This document shows, in pieces, positions 38,964-49,173 of a stretch of DNA of 64,000 nucleotides. The notes beneath the pieces are model-generated. The model saw only the letters and a list, made by a program, of their open reading frames with translations, did not search any database and had not been told where the DNA came from. The position numbers and the translations under genes are program-made. This DNA comes from Syngnathus acus (taxonomy: Eukaryota; Chordata; Actinopteri; Syngnathiformes; Syngnathidae): positions 2,721,501 through 2,785,500 of the forward strand of contig NC_051107.1 of NCBI RefSeq assembly GCF_901709675.1. The letters are read 5' to 3'. How positions within the stretch are numbered: position 1 is the stretch's first letter; each line of letters opens with the position of its first letter.

Positions 38964-39763
38964 ATTGTTGTCATCTTGAGGCGTGCCTTGCGGAGATCAA
39001 GCAATGGATGTCTCTCAACTTCCTTCGTCTTAACCCAGATAAAACTGAGATGTTGATAATTGGTCCAACTCGTTATCAACACTTGTTTAAGGAAACCACT
39101 ATAACAGTGGTGGCCAACCCGCGGCTCGCGAGCCGCATGCGGCTCTTTGGCTGGTTTCATGCGGCTCTTCAGGAGATTTCACATGACAAGCGTCAAAATG
39201 CTTGGCTGGCGCTGCCATTTATCCCCCCTAGGTGGCGCGCTGACCAGTTGAATCGGTTTGAGTTGAAAAGAAGAAGAAGAATGACGTACTCTAAATGATG
39301 ACAAATGCGCGCGATCATTTGAGTTGTAAATAATTTGTTTCAAGTTCGCTCTCAAAATGGCAGGGAAAAAAGCACAGCCAAACGAAAATATGAAAAGCTG
39401 CTCTCACGGTCAAGAAAATTTGATCACATTACCCCAATATTAGCCAACTTACACTGGCTCCCGGTCCATTTAAGATGTGACTTCAAGGTTCTTCTATTAA
39501 CATATAAATCCCTGCATGGCTTAGCGCCTTCATATCTCGTCGACCTAGTTGTTCCTTATGTTCCGTCTCGTAACCTTCGTTCGCAAAACGCTACTCTTTT
39601 AGCGACACCGAGGGCCAAGAAAATGTCTGCAGGGTCTAGAGCATTTTCTATTCGGGCTCCAGAGCTTTGGAATGCCCTACCAATGGATATTAGAACTGCT
39701 ACCTCAGTAGAAACATTTAAGACACGTTTAAAGACACATTTCTATGATATGGCCTTTAACTAA
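38964..39763 (+). mobile_element. LINE remnant (L2/Rex-like), reverse transcriptase C-terminus
   Basis: Two LINE pieces on plus. The first encodes the end of the RT palm/thumb (IKQWMSLNFLRLNPDKTEML) at about 38,979-39,060. The second, from about 39,405 to 39,763, encodes the C-terminal segment HITPILANLHWLPVHLRCDF through SRAFSIRAPELWNALP to LKTHFYDMAFN and a stop. The normal segment in between is missing and replaced by a hAT fragment. The motif order is typical of L2/CR1-group LINEs of fish. The element is dead (5' truncated, internally replaced). Confidence 0.8.
39105..39405 (+). mobile_element. hAT transposon 5' fragment inside the LINE
   Basis: It starts CAGTGGTGGCCAACC, then GCGGCTCGCGAGCCGC and ATGCGGCTCTTTGGC, a well-known hAT-type left end. 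About 250 bp in, an ATG opens a short frame MAGKKAQPNENMK, like the start of a hAT transposase, before the sequence returns to LINE. No right terminus is seen, so only the left end is kept. Confidence 0.65.
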
Positions 39764-39800
39764 CCTGTAGTGGCCGATTCGGCCGGAGTTTGTTTTACAA

Positions 39801-42800
39801 TTACTCAGTCAAATCCTGGCTAGTGTTGCTAAAACCATTAGCCCTGCAGTCCTCACAGGAAAGACCTCCAGTCTCAGCTTGGCAGCTGCACTGTACCGGC
39901 CAGCTTTTGTACGACGGGTTTCCTTCTCCTTTGGTTTCCACAGTCTCAGTCACATTTATATATGTCACCTCTGATTGGCTGCATTCGCAGGGTTGTGCCT
40001 GCGCCGGAGAACCAGGGAGGCTGCGCTGTTCATCGTGTTCCACGGGGATGCTAGGTGACGGGCTGTGCTGGATGTGAATAGCGGCGCCATCGTCCAGGCT
40101 GTGAGGGCAGTCCAAAGAGGAGAAGCTGGGAGGTGGCAGCAGCTGACTCAAGACCTAAAGTGTTAATCAAAACAATCCGAAAAGTCCATTTCATACTATT
40201 GTAAAACAAATTTTATGGCCCCTGATGAGAAATTCTTACTAATTGAATATTCAGAGCTTACGTTCTCCATGCTGGGTCTGCAGTGGTGTTGACTCGAGAC
40301 ACATCGCAAAGAAAGATCCAGAAGACTACGCGCCAAAGACGTTGGCCATTGACCGGCTGACGTATCCAAAAACTGCAGACAAGAGTCTACGCTGCCGCTG
40401 TCCTCCACTTCGGTGAGCAAATCCCGCTGTAGAAAATAGACGTCAATATCACTTACAGAACTGTACTTATAGTAAATAATGTTTTTTAATGGAATTTAAA
40501 TGTATTAATTCAATATTACATTGATTTTTTTTATTTAATTTAAATTCATCAATTCAATTCAATTAAAAAATTGAAATTGGACTTAAAAAACTGCTTGAAA
40601 AAACATCACTTACATAACTGTACTTATAGTAAATATTGATTTTCTAATGGAATTTAAATGTATTAATTCAATATTATTTTGATTTTTAATTTAATTGAAA
40701 TTCATTAATTCAATTACATTGAAAATTTGAAATTGGACTTAAAAAACTGCTTGAAAAAAAAACACTAACATTCTGCACAATTTTAATATTTAATGCTTTA
40801 AGTAGCACTAGAGGGAGCCTGAAAATATTTCTAGGATTTTTAGTGCGACAAAAATGAAATGGCCCCTCTTTGTGCGAAAAAAACCCAAAATCTAGATTCT
40901 AGAAATGTAAAACCACACTGTCCCTCTTTCTGCCGTAGACGTCACTCACCAGCTGCGCACGTTTCGGCAGCTCCTCTACGACTTTACGTCCTGTCATCGT
41001 TTCCATGACGACCTAAGGGCATACATTGCTGAAATGTGAGGTACTATTGATGTACGTTTTGACAATAGAAAAATAATTTATATCGATAGTGTTGGAGCCA
41101 ATTTAGTTTCCTTAGCTTAAATTCTTATTTTTGTGATGTACCAATATTCTGCATCTTTACTGGTACTTTTAAAAATGTGCCAATTGCATAACAACTATAT
41201 TGTTTCATTTCCTCTCGTTTCAGACTGTTCCTTTTTACACACTTCACACTTGATATTAAACCAGAAGAGGAAGTCCGAATCTGGCAGTTTCGTAGACCAT
41301 GTTAACGTGTCATTGCGTTGTGTTGATACGGAAAAAAAAGGAAGTGATACATTAACTGGGTAAAGGTGGAAAAGAGTTTACTATTTTGATTCCTATAAAA
41401 GTCAAAAATCTATTTGAACTTGGCCGAGTTATTATTCAACGAGAAAGTTAATTAGTTACGTCACCATTCCGAAGCTGAAAATATCCAAACTGGTTGAGAG
41501 TTTGCCATTTCGGAGGTACTCCTCGGGGAGGTACTCCGGGTTGCCGTGGGAACCTGCATCCAGGGTGATGGTATGATTACGTTTGACCGAATGAGGACGA
41601 AGTTGGGCCAGGCAGAAATCGGACAGCTTGGGTTGCGTGTCGTCATCCAGGAGTATATTAGAACTGCAGAAACCATAGAAATGTGCCTTTTTTTAATATC
41701 AAGTATGATATTAAGTAATTAAAATCTAATCATTACCTGGAAAGATTCCCACAGATGACTGCGCATGGTTGGGACTCATGGAGATAATGTAAAGCCTTGG
41801 CGATTTTATTTATGATGGTGAAACGTTCTTGCCAAGACAAAGGCAATCCACCGTTCTGTAGAGCATCAGAAAATTCGTACAAACTTCTTTTCGGGAAAAA
41901 TAGAAATAATCTTAATCTACCTGACGATGGAGTCTGTGGAAGAGCGATCCTTTCGGCATGTAAGGGGAAACCAGACAGTAGCGCCTTTCGTCAGAAAAGC
42001 AGCCCGACAACTCGAGAATGTTTGGATGTCTCCGCCTGCGACACAACAAGTGCTTGTAATCTCCGCAACGTCGATTAAACTGATTTGACCGATAACACGT
42101 ACAACTGATGGAGTTCCATATCTTTTTGGAAAATGTCCCACAGATTCTTCCAGGATATGTTATTGACCTGCAGAGGATGATGAAGATAGTCAAGTAATGT
42201 AATGCACGTTTGTTGCTAACATTCTGACTCACATGTGACTCAAGCAGCGTGGTTTCAAAAGGTCAATATATATTTCCGTTCAAAAGAAGGGCACTGGTAT
42301 GTTGAAAAAAAATTACTTCAAATGATACAATCATAACAACAAGATGTCGTTACCTTTTTGAAAAGTTTCACGGCGAATGTTCTGCCTCCCATCTGTGCCA
42401 AGTAAATATCAGCGAAGCAGCCTTCCGAAATTCTCATTTCGTGGTTAAAATCTCGAGTTGCCTCTAAGATTTTCCTCAAACTGATTTGTGGCTGAGGTTC
42501 CCCTGGAGAAAACACTGATTTGGATATTCCAATTTCAAGTCAATCATTCTCAAACTTGATAGCCATGAAAAAAACACATTCATATTTTAACGTACTTACC
42601 ATCTGCGCATATTATTTGATTGATGTGTAATCTAGGTGGAGGCGGCTGGGATGCAACATCTTTGACTTCATAAAAGTGGTCCTGAAAGTGTTTTATGGCC
42701 CTAGAGTGGCCCATGTCCTGCAGGACTTTCAGCAAGTCCTGCACTTGCGCGTTTCGCTGAGCCCAGGACCACAGAAGCTCCTTGGTGGGACTGCGACCAC

Positions 42801-43237
42801 CTTGCTCCACGCGCTCGTACTTGCGGACCTCTGTGAAGCTCGGGAGGATACGGGCGGCTGGCGCGAAATTAAATAGATAAATTACTTTGAAATTTCAATA
42901 AAAATCTAAAAAACATCGACTGTGTCAATAAAATAACAATTAAAGCCCGCAGAAAATCTCATCATGGTGTCCCACACGGGTCTATCCTTGAACCAGTATA
43001 ATTCACCTGCTTCTCAAAGTGCAACAATTACAATAAATCAACAACTAATTAATTACAACATCTACCATCAAATTTGAAGTATGACCACCAAATTTCAATT
43101 TGAACGTTAAAATGATAAATCAATTAAGACTCACCTAGTTCGCGCCATCCGTAGCGATTACATCCGGTGTCCATAATCTCACAAAATCTTTCAATGAGGA
43201 ACGGAGGGACATTGTAGAGAAACGTGTTTGGGTCCAT
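39801..43237 (-). CDS. irak3: IRAK-M, pseudokinase brake on Toll/IL-1 signalling
   Basis: Ten exons (43237-43135, 42857-42600, 42502-42354, 42167-42103, 42035-41921, 41855-41737, 41663-41465, 41012-40950, 40426-40262, 40154-39801) join in phase to 529 residues; human IRAK-M is 596. The death domain spans about 8-100 (FLIERFCEIMD, KELLWSWAQRNAQ). The kinase-like domain runs from about 130 to 410. The ATP lysine is kept (FAVKLFK, K166). The catalytic HRD is replaced by CGN (265-267) and DFG reads DFC (285-287), as expected for an IRAK-M pseudokinase. The tail keeps the TRAF6-binding type motif PVEHDE (449-454) and CECSQSEV. IRAK-M acts in the cytosol at the Myddosome and limits NF-kB activation. 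A full CRE (43,399-43,406) lies 162 bp upstream of the ATG. Confidence 0.96.
40448..40761. repeat. Tandem duplication in irak3 intron 8
   Basis: Two adjacent copies of about 157 bp, each starting ATCACTTACA.AACTGTAC and ending GGACTTAAAAAACTGCTTG. They differ by scattered substitutions and small indels. The first copy lies 22 bp from exon 9, so part of the splice-acceptor side of the intron has been duplicated. Confidence 0.9.
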
Positions 43238-43398
43238 ATTAAACCGTCTGAGCTGATAACAGTCACAAATGTCAAAGATTGAAATTTCGCGTATGGTGAA
43301 AGTGTGGAAACTCCCCTTAGTGGTGGAGTCATTCTCCGGGTACGTTTTAGAATATTTCCGGTATAGCCGCCCTCCGGGCTTCCGTGGTAAACAACGAG

Positions 43399-43406
43399 TG
43401 ACGTCA
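43399..43406. promoter_or_regulatory. CRE palindrome upstream of irak3
   Basis: TGACGTCA, inside GTGACGTCAC, is a full palindromic cAMP-response element. A CRE this close to a start codon is usually in a promoter; CREB/ATF binding is inferred. Confidence 0.55.
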
Positions 43407-44271
43407 CATTCTCTATTTGGAGCGGAAAGAACCAAGGTTTACCACAAAAAAACTGGGTTTAAAATTATAATCACAAAATGGCGACAATTCACAATTTCTT
43501 TTCGGCAAGGTCGACTCTCATTCCAACATTTTTTGTATCATAATTTTAATAAAATTCCACTGCACAATGAGTAAAAACAGCTACAATGAGTAAAATAAAA
43601 TGAATAGAGTGTAAAGAATTACCTTTTTAAACTGAAAATCATAATCAAAATTCACTTTTGGTACAGCAGCATATCATCAGGAATGACTCGTATTAAGAAA
43701 AACATTGAATTTATTACAATGCTGGAAAGAAAGTATGTAAAGTTCCACTGCTGTAAGAATCTTGACATCATTAAACAAGACGAGAAACCAAGGCAAGTCC
43801 CAGCAATTCAAAAGTAAGTCCATATTCTTCTACTATTGTCGTTTTGTTGTGATACAATATCGCAAATGGTGGTAGTTCAGTAAACATTCACTTGTCCAAG
43901 CTTTTTTTCTGGGTTTTTATAGTGTCTTCTGCCCTCTACTGGCCAAGTTAATTAATTACTTACACGTGATCACTTCCTTATTCAATAGTCTATTCAATTG
44001 TTTATCGTTTCAAACCGGTCGAGGAAGCAACCTTTTTTTTTTGAGAGCTTAATTCACCGCTGCCAGAAGTCATTGTTCCCCTTAAAAATGAAGACTCGTA
44101 TTTGTAAACAACTCTCCAGCTTAAGACACTCCTATGGCAGACCTGTGGCAAACAAGGAGTTAAAAATTTAATGAGAACAGATTAAAAAAAAGTATTTGCG
44201 TTCATAATTTTTTTTTAAATAATGTTGAGAGGATAGGCGGTACCTACCTAAACCACAGGACCGGGAGAATG

Positions 44272-45297
44272 TTACATATCCAGTTCTAAAAAGAAAGATA
44301 ACCAGACTGTAAACAGAGACTTTGAGCTTCTAATCTGTTTAGCCTGTGATTTATAATCTCAGTTTTTATTCCACCACGAATCATAAAATCAAGTCACATG
44401 ATTTTGGCTGAAACTGATCTGATATCTCACCATATCTACTGTAGCCAAAATGATTAATAATTCGATTCCATACTAATAAATCAATACTTCATGGTACATT
44501 GTATTCATGAAAATGCAAACATACCCCAAAAATATGTCCTGGTTATCCCCATGTGGGTCACCTGGCAGGTGTACTTGTCTCCCTTTTGGGGGATGAAGGA
44601 CACATGTTTGGTCATGGAGTAGTCCCAGTCCAACTCAAAGACCATCTCGGTCTGATTGGCATTTTTGATCACAACGTCATTTTTCAGCAGATCCACTGTA
44701 ATCATAGGTGGATGGAAGTTGCTAACGTAGCAGACGAGGGTGTTGGGTTTGTTTAACACTCCTGTCGTCCGGCTGTACACCTGAACAATTGGTGGTGCTG
44801 TAAAAAATAAATAATCACAAAAATGGGTTGATCTATCTGTGACTCTTCCAGTCTCCATATTTCTGTACTCAGCCTTTAGAAGGGTGACACAGACACACCC
44901 AGAAAAGTATTTAGGCATTCAGCTGCTTGTGCAAACAGTACTGAAATGTTGAGCACTTATAAATTTTACAAACGTTTGGAGGTCAAAGTGCACACCGGGT
45001 TCTTTATGAGTATTCCGTACACAAAATCAACTAAATCATAATAATTACAAGATGAGACAATATTAACTATTTATAAGTTTACAATGATGCATATAAAACT
45101 ATTAACAGAAAAACTAATGAAACTATCAAATTTAAATTTGTAGTTCAGTTATGATTTAAACGCTTGTTCCGTTCTCCACCATAAAATCTCTTATGGATAT
45201 TTAGAAATAATACCAAACTATACTTACATTGTTTGGTCGCCGTAGACTTCAAGAGGCACAAAAGACCGAATACGATTGAGAATCCGTGTGTATTCAT
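44272..45297 (-). CDS. b2m: Beta-2-microglobulin paralogue, copy 2
   Basis: Exons 45297-45228, 44797-44525 and 44285-44272 join to 118 residues: a signal peptide (MNTHGFSIVFGLLCLLKS...), one Ig C1 domain and a 4-residue last exon. The mature start SPPIVQVYSR, the Ig cysteines in LVCYVSNFHPP and DKYTCQVTH, the DWDY tryptophan and the end FWELDM are class beta-2-microglobulin marks. There is no transmembrane exon, which excludes MHC class II chains. The protein pairs with MHC class I heavy chains in the ER and at the cell surface. It is only about 43% identical to copy 1 in the mature part (my count, 41 of 95), so the duplication is old. A sequon NQT lies at mature position 48. Both genes share exon structure and phases. 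It may correspond to the b2m-like gene of other fish. Confidence 0.93.
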
Positions 45298-45341
45298 AAT
45301 TTTAAAATCACTTCGTTGGTTATTTTAAATAAACCAGCAAA

Positions 45342-45350
45342 CGAAAGTAA
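45342..45350 (+). promoter_or_regulatory. IRF-like motif upstream of b2m copy 2
   Basis: CGAAAGTAA, extended to GAAAGTAAAGTG, lies 45 bp upstream of the ATG and resembles an interferon-stimulated response element half (GAAANNGAAA). The same nine bases occur upstream of copy 1 at 47,277-47,285. Confidence 0.4.
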
Positions 45351-45789
45351 AGTGAGGATTTGGACTCCGCGATCAACCGTCGACATAGCACTATTATTAT
45401 TTGGCAATGTGCAAAGAGCGCTTCATATGATACACGCCTATGTCGCGCGGGCGGTGCAAGGTGGATTTGAAAACAAAAAACAAACTCCACCCGCAAGTTG
45501 GCATGCCTCGGTCGAATTAACGAAACCAGAGCCATAAATACGCGGAAGTAGTGACCCGACACTCCTCTTTTTTGGTGTTCGGTTACTCCAGATCTTTTAT
45601 TCAGTTTGGAATAACTTGATTGACTTGTTTTGGGGTTTGCCTTATATATATATATATTTTAGAATTTATTTATTAATCCATCGAATAATGTTATATATTA
45701 AAACATAAAGTATCAAAGTTTTGTATATTGCTCAATATTTATAAACACAGAAACGTAACACCAGATGTCTTTTTCTTTTTATTTGAAAA

Positions 45790-45850
45790 TCATCATTGGG
45801 ATAGGCTACAGTGCACCCGTGACCCAAAGCGGTACAGGAAATGGATGGAT
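45790..45850 (+). mobile_element. Retroposon 3' tail
   Basis: GGGATAGGCTACAGTGCACC, CGTGACCC, AAGCGGTACAGGAAATGG and ATGGATGGAT is the 3' end of a very common fish retroelement, with a short GGAT tail (probably RTE/Rex3 type). Only the tail is present, between the two b2m genes. Confidence 0.6.
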
Positions 45851-46166
45851 CATTACTTAACATACATATATCATTGTCATTGATCATCAAACACACATCA
45901 TTGTTGAATGGATTATAGTGCAGTGACCAAAACCCGCAAGGTTAATTATGGTCATTATTTTCCTTAATGTGATTATTGCCCTTGAATTGTGAGTTTAGGA
46001 ATGGGATAAGGAAATGACTGAGAAAGTCAGTCTTGAAATACTCTGAAAATATCCCTGGTTGAAGCCAAAGTGTAGCGTCACATTAAATGCAGAAAAAGGG
46101 TGAGTAGTGGCAACTTTATGATTCTGGCCGGATTGTGATGGAATGACATCGATGGCCCTTGCATCC

Positions 46167-47196
46167 TCACATATTGGCTTCTGTAAGAAAGCAAAACAAA
46201 ACATTGTATTATTCTAACGAGAGCATCAAAATTTGCATCAAATAGCATTGATAGAAAATGTAAAATATAATCTATAACTATGCTCATATAATTTTACATG
46301 AAATATGACTACAAAAAACAGAAAATACACTACTTTCCATTGTGATCAATTTTACTCACCCCAGTCAATATTGCGGGGAGAATTTGAGGCATGAGTGACT
46401 CGGCAGAAATATTTGTCATCCCTCATTGGCATGAACTCAGCATGCTTGGTGAGATGGAAATGCCAATTCTTTCCGAAGCTCAAGTCGGTCTCATTGGCTT
46501 TTTGGAGCAACTCTCCATTCTTGAACAACTGGATGGTGATGTCCGGGGGATGGAACTGGCTCACGTGGCAGATGAGAATGTTCGGTTCTCCGAACTTTGC
46601 TGGCAAGTGACTGTATACTTGCACTGTCGGGGCCTCTGTCAGAGAAGAAGAAAGTCACTTGAGAATCGGAATTAACTAACGACATTCAAACACCTATCAA
46701 AAGTGTTTTTAATTAATCTCAAATGAAAGTTCAGATGTTCTAGTACGCTTTTTCTGACATGTTGTAGTCTATTCTTTTGAACAGGGGTGTGCAGACTTTT
46801 GATATCCGCTGTGAAAACTTAATTCCCTAGCTATGAACAAGCAGTTGTGGCAAAATATCTTTATTCTAACTTATTTTATTAGCCTTATCTTATTTTATTA
46901 GCCTACTTTGGCCTAGTAAGGAGTACGAACTACCCTACCATTGTTATCAAATGAGGGCGGAGCCACTTCAGTGGGTGATTTCCGAGAAAACGAAACTGAA
47001 CTACGTTGGAAACAGGCACTCAATTTGTGCTCGATATTTTTTGTAATATTTCTTACAGAAGAATATACCTTGTTTATGGTTATTGGTTTAAGGGAAAAAA
47101 CGATTTTGCAAAATTATGTTGAATCATATACTTACGAAACTTGGAGTTCACCAAGTAGACAGCTGTCAGAAAAACGAGGGCTCCCACGACCTTCAT
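46167..47196 (-). CDS. b2m: Beta-2-microglobulin, copy 1
   Basis: Exons 47196-47136, 46635-46360 and 46180-46167 join to 116 residues. The signal peptide is MKVVGALVFLTAVYLVNS. The mature chain has QAPTVQVYSH, the Ig C1 cysteines in LICHVSQFHPPDI and DKYFCRVTH, the NWHF tryptophan and the end DWEANM. The third exon supplies only four codons, as in other b2m genes. The protein is the soluble light chain of MHC class I. It lies 870 bp upstream of copy 2 on the same strand, with the same phases and exon sizes (276 against 273 bp for exon 2). This copy looks more like the usual teleost B2M (FHPPDITIQL, HLTKHAEF). It carries a sequon NET at mature position 48. There are no stops or frameshifts. 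Confidence 0.94.
46782..46815 (+). mobile_element. hAT-type end fragment
   Basis: CAGGGGTGTGCAGACTTTTG resembles the left end of hAT-type non-autonomous elements (CAGGGGTGTCCAAACTTTT). It lies in intron 1 of b2m copy 1. No right end was found. Confidence 0.4.
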
Positions 47197-47276
47197 GTTC
47201 GAGGCCACCACAGATCGGATTTTTGTCGCAAATGCCACTCGAGAAATGTGCAGCTCTCACTTGAAGCAAGCAATAT

Positions 47277-47285
47277 CGAAAGTAA
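47277..47285 (+). promoter_or_regulatory. IRF-like motif upstream of b2m copy 1
   Basis: CGAAAGTAA lies 81 bp upstream of the ATG and is followed directly by GATTGG, a CCAAT/Y-box core on the opposite strand. The nonamer is shared with the flank of copy 2. Confidence 0.4.
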
Positions 47286-47861
47286 GATTGGAACGAACTG
47301 CGCAGTTGAAATAGTGTGTTTGAGCCCGCCCACTGCGGGTGTGTGTGTGTGTGTTTCTTTTTAATTGCATCCTGGAAATGTGAATTTTCTGGTTTAACAA
47401 ATGCGACGTCAACAATTCAGCTATTTTCAGTTTAACACATTCGCCATTTAAAAAAGAAAAGACAATTGTGATGGGCTCGGTGGAATTCTATTTGCTAATC
47501 TTTTCCTAATTTACACGGATTAAAAGATATAAAGTAAATATATATTTAAATTATGCAGTAATGGCTCCGAGAAATAAAATTCGTGCAGATTTTTATGTAC
47601 GTATACATAAAAAAAAGCCTTACTTTTTTTCTAAAAATACTAAACACTGACCCCTAGTGGTCATTCGTCAAAACTCAATTCAAATCATTGATAAAAAGTA
47701 TAATGCTACAATGTTAAATTAACAAATCTGTTGGATTGCATGTTTGGGTAGAGATATTTGTGCCCCCGCCTACCAAGAAATCTGAAAATCCCACTCGTTA
47801 TATTTGCCCACCTCCCTCAAAAATTAAATAAAAAACAATTACCTTTTTACTGAAAGTGATC

Positions 47862-47867
47862 TTTATT
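47862..47867 (-). terminator. Poly(A) signal of lemd3
   Basis: AATAAA on the minus strand, about 1.3 kb after the lemd3 stop codon. No better signal lies between it and the b2m copy 1 promoter. It places the lemd3 3' UTR at roughly 47,850-49,173. Confidence 0.55.
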
Positions 47868-49173
47868 GTTTTACACATCCTGACAATTGTCTGGCAGCGG
47901 ATGTAAGGTCAATCCTTAATGGAAAGAAAGAAAAAAAAAAAGCTAACACATTATGTAACAGTTCTAGTGACATCAAATAGTACATCACCATGGCTGATTT
48001 AAAAAAAATAAATAGAGGAGCATTTGGTTTAATAAATCAGACAAAACTGCTACAAAATACCAAATCTCAGAAATCTAACAAAACTACATCTAGGGCCAGC
48101 TTTCCTTACCACCTTAAACCAGTTTCAACATTTCCCCACAGCGATGCAGTGCCCATCTTTAAAAAAAAAAAAAAAAAAGGTAACACACATTTAAGGCACG
48201 GTTGGGATGTTTGCTGCTAACTGTTTTGCACCAGGTTGTGAACATCTGTCAATGTGCATCATTCACACAACTGTACACTGCAAATACTGAATGCGACTTT
48301 CAACTCACTGCATTTAGAAACTTGATTTAGGTGCATCTTAGTTTTGATAAAGAGGTGCTGTATAAAAAAAAAACAAAAAAAAAAAAACAAGCAGTTATGT
48401 CTCTTAATAGAGCTTGGAATATTACAAGTAACAAACTATCAATGTATTTAGAGTGCTCCAAAGGTCACGGTGGCATCATTTTAAAAGGGGCGAGATAGTA
48501 GACGTTAAAAAAAAAAATAATAATCATGAGAGGGGGGGGAAAAAGGGCCAGACTTGACAGAGGTAAATAATACACTCGTAACATATAATATTGGATTACA
48601 ACTGAAGAAAGCTTCGGGGCAAATGTACAAGACAACACTCCCCTGATTCTGATGTCAGGAGCACTGCAAGTTAAGATGGAGGGCATCAGAGGAAAGAAGG
48701 AATAAACAGTAACAATAAACAGCTGCATCAACGATTAAAAAAGGGGTTGAGGGGGTGCAGAGGCTTGTGTTTTGCTCTTAATGTAGGTTATTTCATAAAG
48801 CTTGTGCCGTCGTTCCCATGTATTTACAGCATGTCCTCATCGTCTGCTCATTCGTCACAAAAAAAAAACCCGGGAGGAAATCTGGGTTCCGACACGGAGG
48901 CGTACGCCCATGCATGCGGCGGCCGTACGGTATATTCTCTACGAGGCGCGGTCGACTCCGCCGACTGTGGAAGAGACGCGCGGTTGGGAGTCCTTGCGCA
49001 CGCATTTAAACAAACCCAGAGGGAAAATAGTTACATCCGGGACAGTTCCGATACCGACATTTGTAGAAAACCAACACTGGAAAAGACTCTGGGAAAATAA
49101 GTCATATAGAAATGTAAAAAAACAAAACATTACGTGGTCCCTGTTAGAAAGGACCAACAGAGGGAAACACTTC
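47868..49173 (-). other. Probable 3' UTR of lemd3
   Basis: This stretch follows the lemd3 stop codon, lacks introns or long codon-like frames, contains several A/T homopolymers, and ends at an AATAAA. I see no other gene in it. Confidence 0.5.

Larger units (their letters stand above)
37974..39800. other. ric3 5' flank and irak3 3' region
   Basis: The left part is the 5' flank of ric3 and includes an E-box in ATCACGTGAGC near 38,192. The right part is filled by the LINE/hAT composite listed separately. That composite reaches to within 37 bp of the irak3 stop codon, so the irak3 3' UTR must consist largely of transposon-derived sequence read in antisense. A TTTATT (AATAAA on minus) at about 38,803 could serve as the irak3 poly(A) signal, but I cannot prove it. 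Confidence 0.5.

Noticed and set aside
44525-46635. Ig C1 exons first read as MHC class II chains
   Set aside because: Each gene has only a signal exon, one Ig exon and a four-codon last exon ending WEANM or WELDM. There is no peptide-binding domain or transmembrane exon, so these are beta-2-microglobulin genes.
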